5,465 bases of DNA from a bacterium (GTDB lineage: Bacteria > Krumholzibacteriota > Krumholzibacteria > LZORAL124-64-63): NCBI GenBank assembly GCA_003646045.1, contig QNDV01000194.1, positions 1 through 5,465 on the forward strand, read 5' to 3'. Under the pieces are notes generated by a model. It made no database searches, was not told the origin of the DNA, and was given only the letters and a program-made list of their open reading frames with translations. The position numbers and the translations under genes were made by a program. Below, in pieces: positions 5,448 through 5,465 of the stretch. How positions within the stretch are numbered: the stretch's first letter is position 1; each line of letters begins with the position of its first letter.

Positions 5448-5465
5448 GCGACAGCGTACGCACAA
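5444..5465 (+). CDS. Possible start of the next gene (GTG, overlapping the dehydrogenase stop)
   Basis: The dehydrogenase ends ATGTGA, and GTG at 5444-5446 overlaps its TGA stop by the GTGA arrangement common in translationally coupled genes. The frame reads (M)SDSVRT and then leaves the window. A GGGG run at 5432-5435 lies 8 nt upstream and could serve as a ribosome binding site. Only seven codons are visible, so product and even reality of the gene cannot be established. Confidence 0.4.

Noticed and set aside
1..5465. CRISPR, tRNA/rRNA, insertion sequence or phage features
   Set aside because: No regularly spaced repeats, cloverleaf-like sequences, transposase motifs or terminal inverted repeats were seen. 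All stretches over 300 bases are occupied by recognisable genes.

Overview
The window looks like ordinary chromosomal DNA from a GC-rich, Gram-negative bacterium. By eye it is a little over 60% G+C. The envelope signals are a Wzz-type polysaccharide co-polymerase start and a secreted, beta-barrel-like protein. It encodes an oxygen-sensitive Fe-S (class I) fumarase next to an O2-using flavin monooxygenase, which suggests a facultative or microaerobic respiratory lifestyle. I cannot assign a phylum from sequence alone. No mobile element, CRISPR array, tRNA or rRNA was seen.

Left block (1-1819, minus strand): a two-gene class I fumarase operon, alpha (920-1819) then beta (342-905), with a 14-nt gap and a good sigma70-like promoter at 1878-1906. 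After 42 nt comes the N-terminal part of a Wzz/chain-length-determinant protein with a TTG start (1-299), which runs off the left edge and may open a surface polysaccharide locus. The 1820-2046 spacer holds two divergent promoters: the fumarase promoter, and an extended -10 promoter (1962-1970) for the gene to the right.

Middle block: a kynurenine 3-monooxygenase-like FAD enzyme (2047-3399, plus) converges on a small outer-membrane beta-barrel candidate (3426-4097, minus). The 26-nt gap and both stop codons lie in one 13-bp hairpin (3396-3429), a probable shared bidirectional terminator.

Right block: after a 183-nt divergent spacer comes a saccharopine dehydrogenase/lysine 6-dehydrogenase-family NAD(P) enzyme (4281-5447, plus). 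Its TGA stop overlaps a GTG that may start the next gene, so this is probably the first gene of an operon leaving the window.

The monooxygenase and the dehydrogenase both suggest amino-acid metabolism (tryptophan/kynurenine and lysine-type), but they are separate transcription units and no other pathway gene is present. I see no clear novel multi-gene system. The most checkable oddities are unusual residues in the KMO-like active-site motifs, the hairpin carrying two stop codons, and the incomplete right-hand operon.
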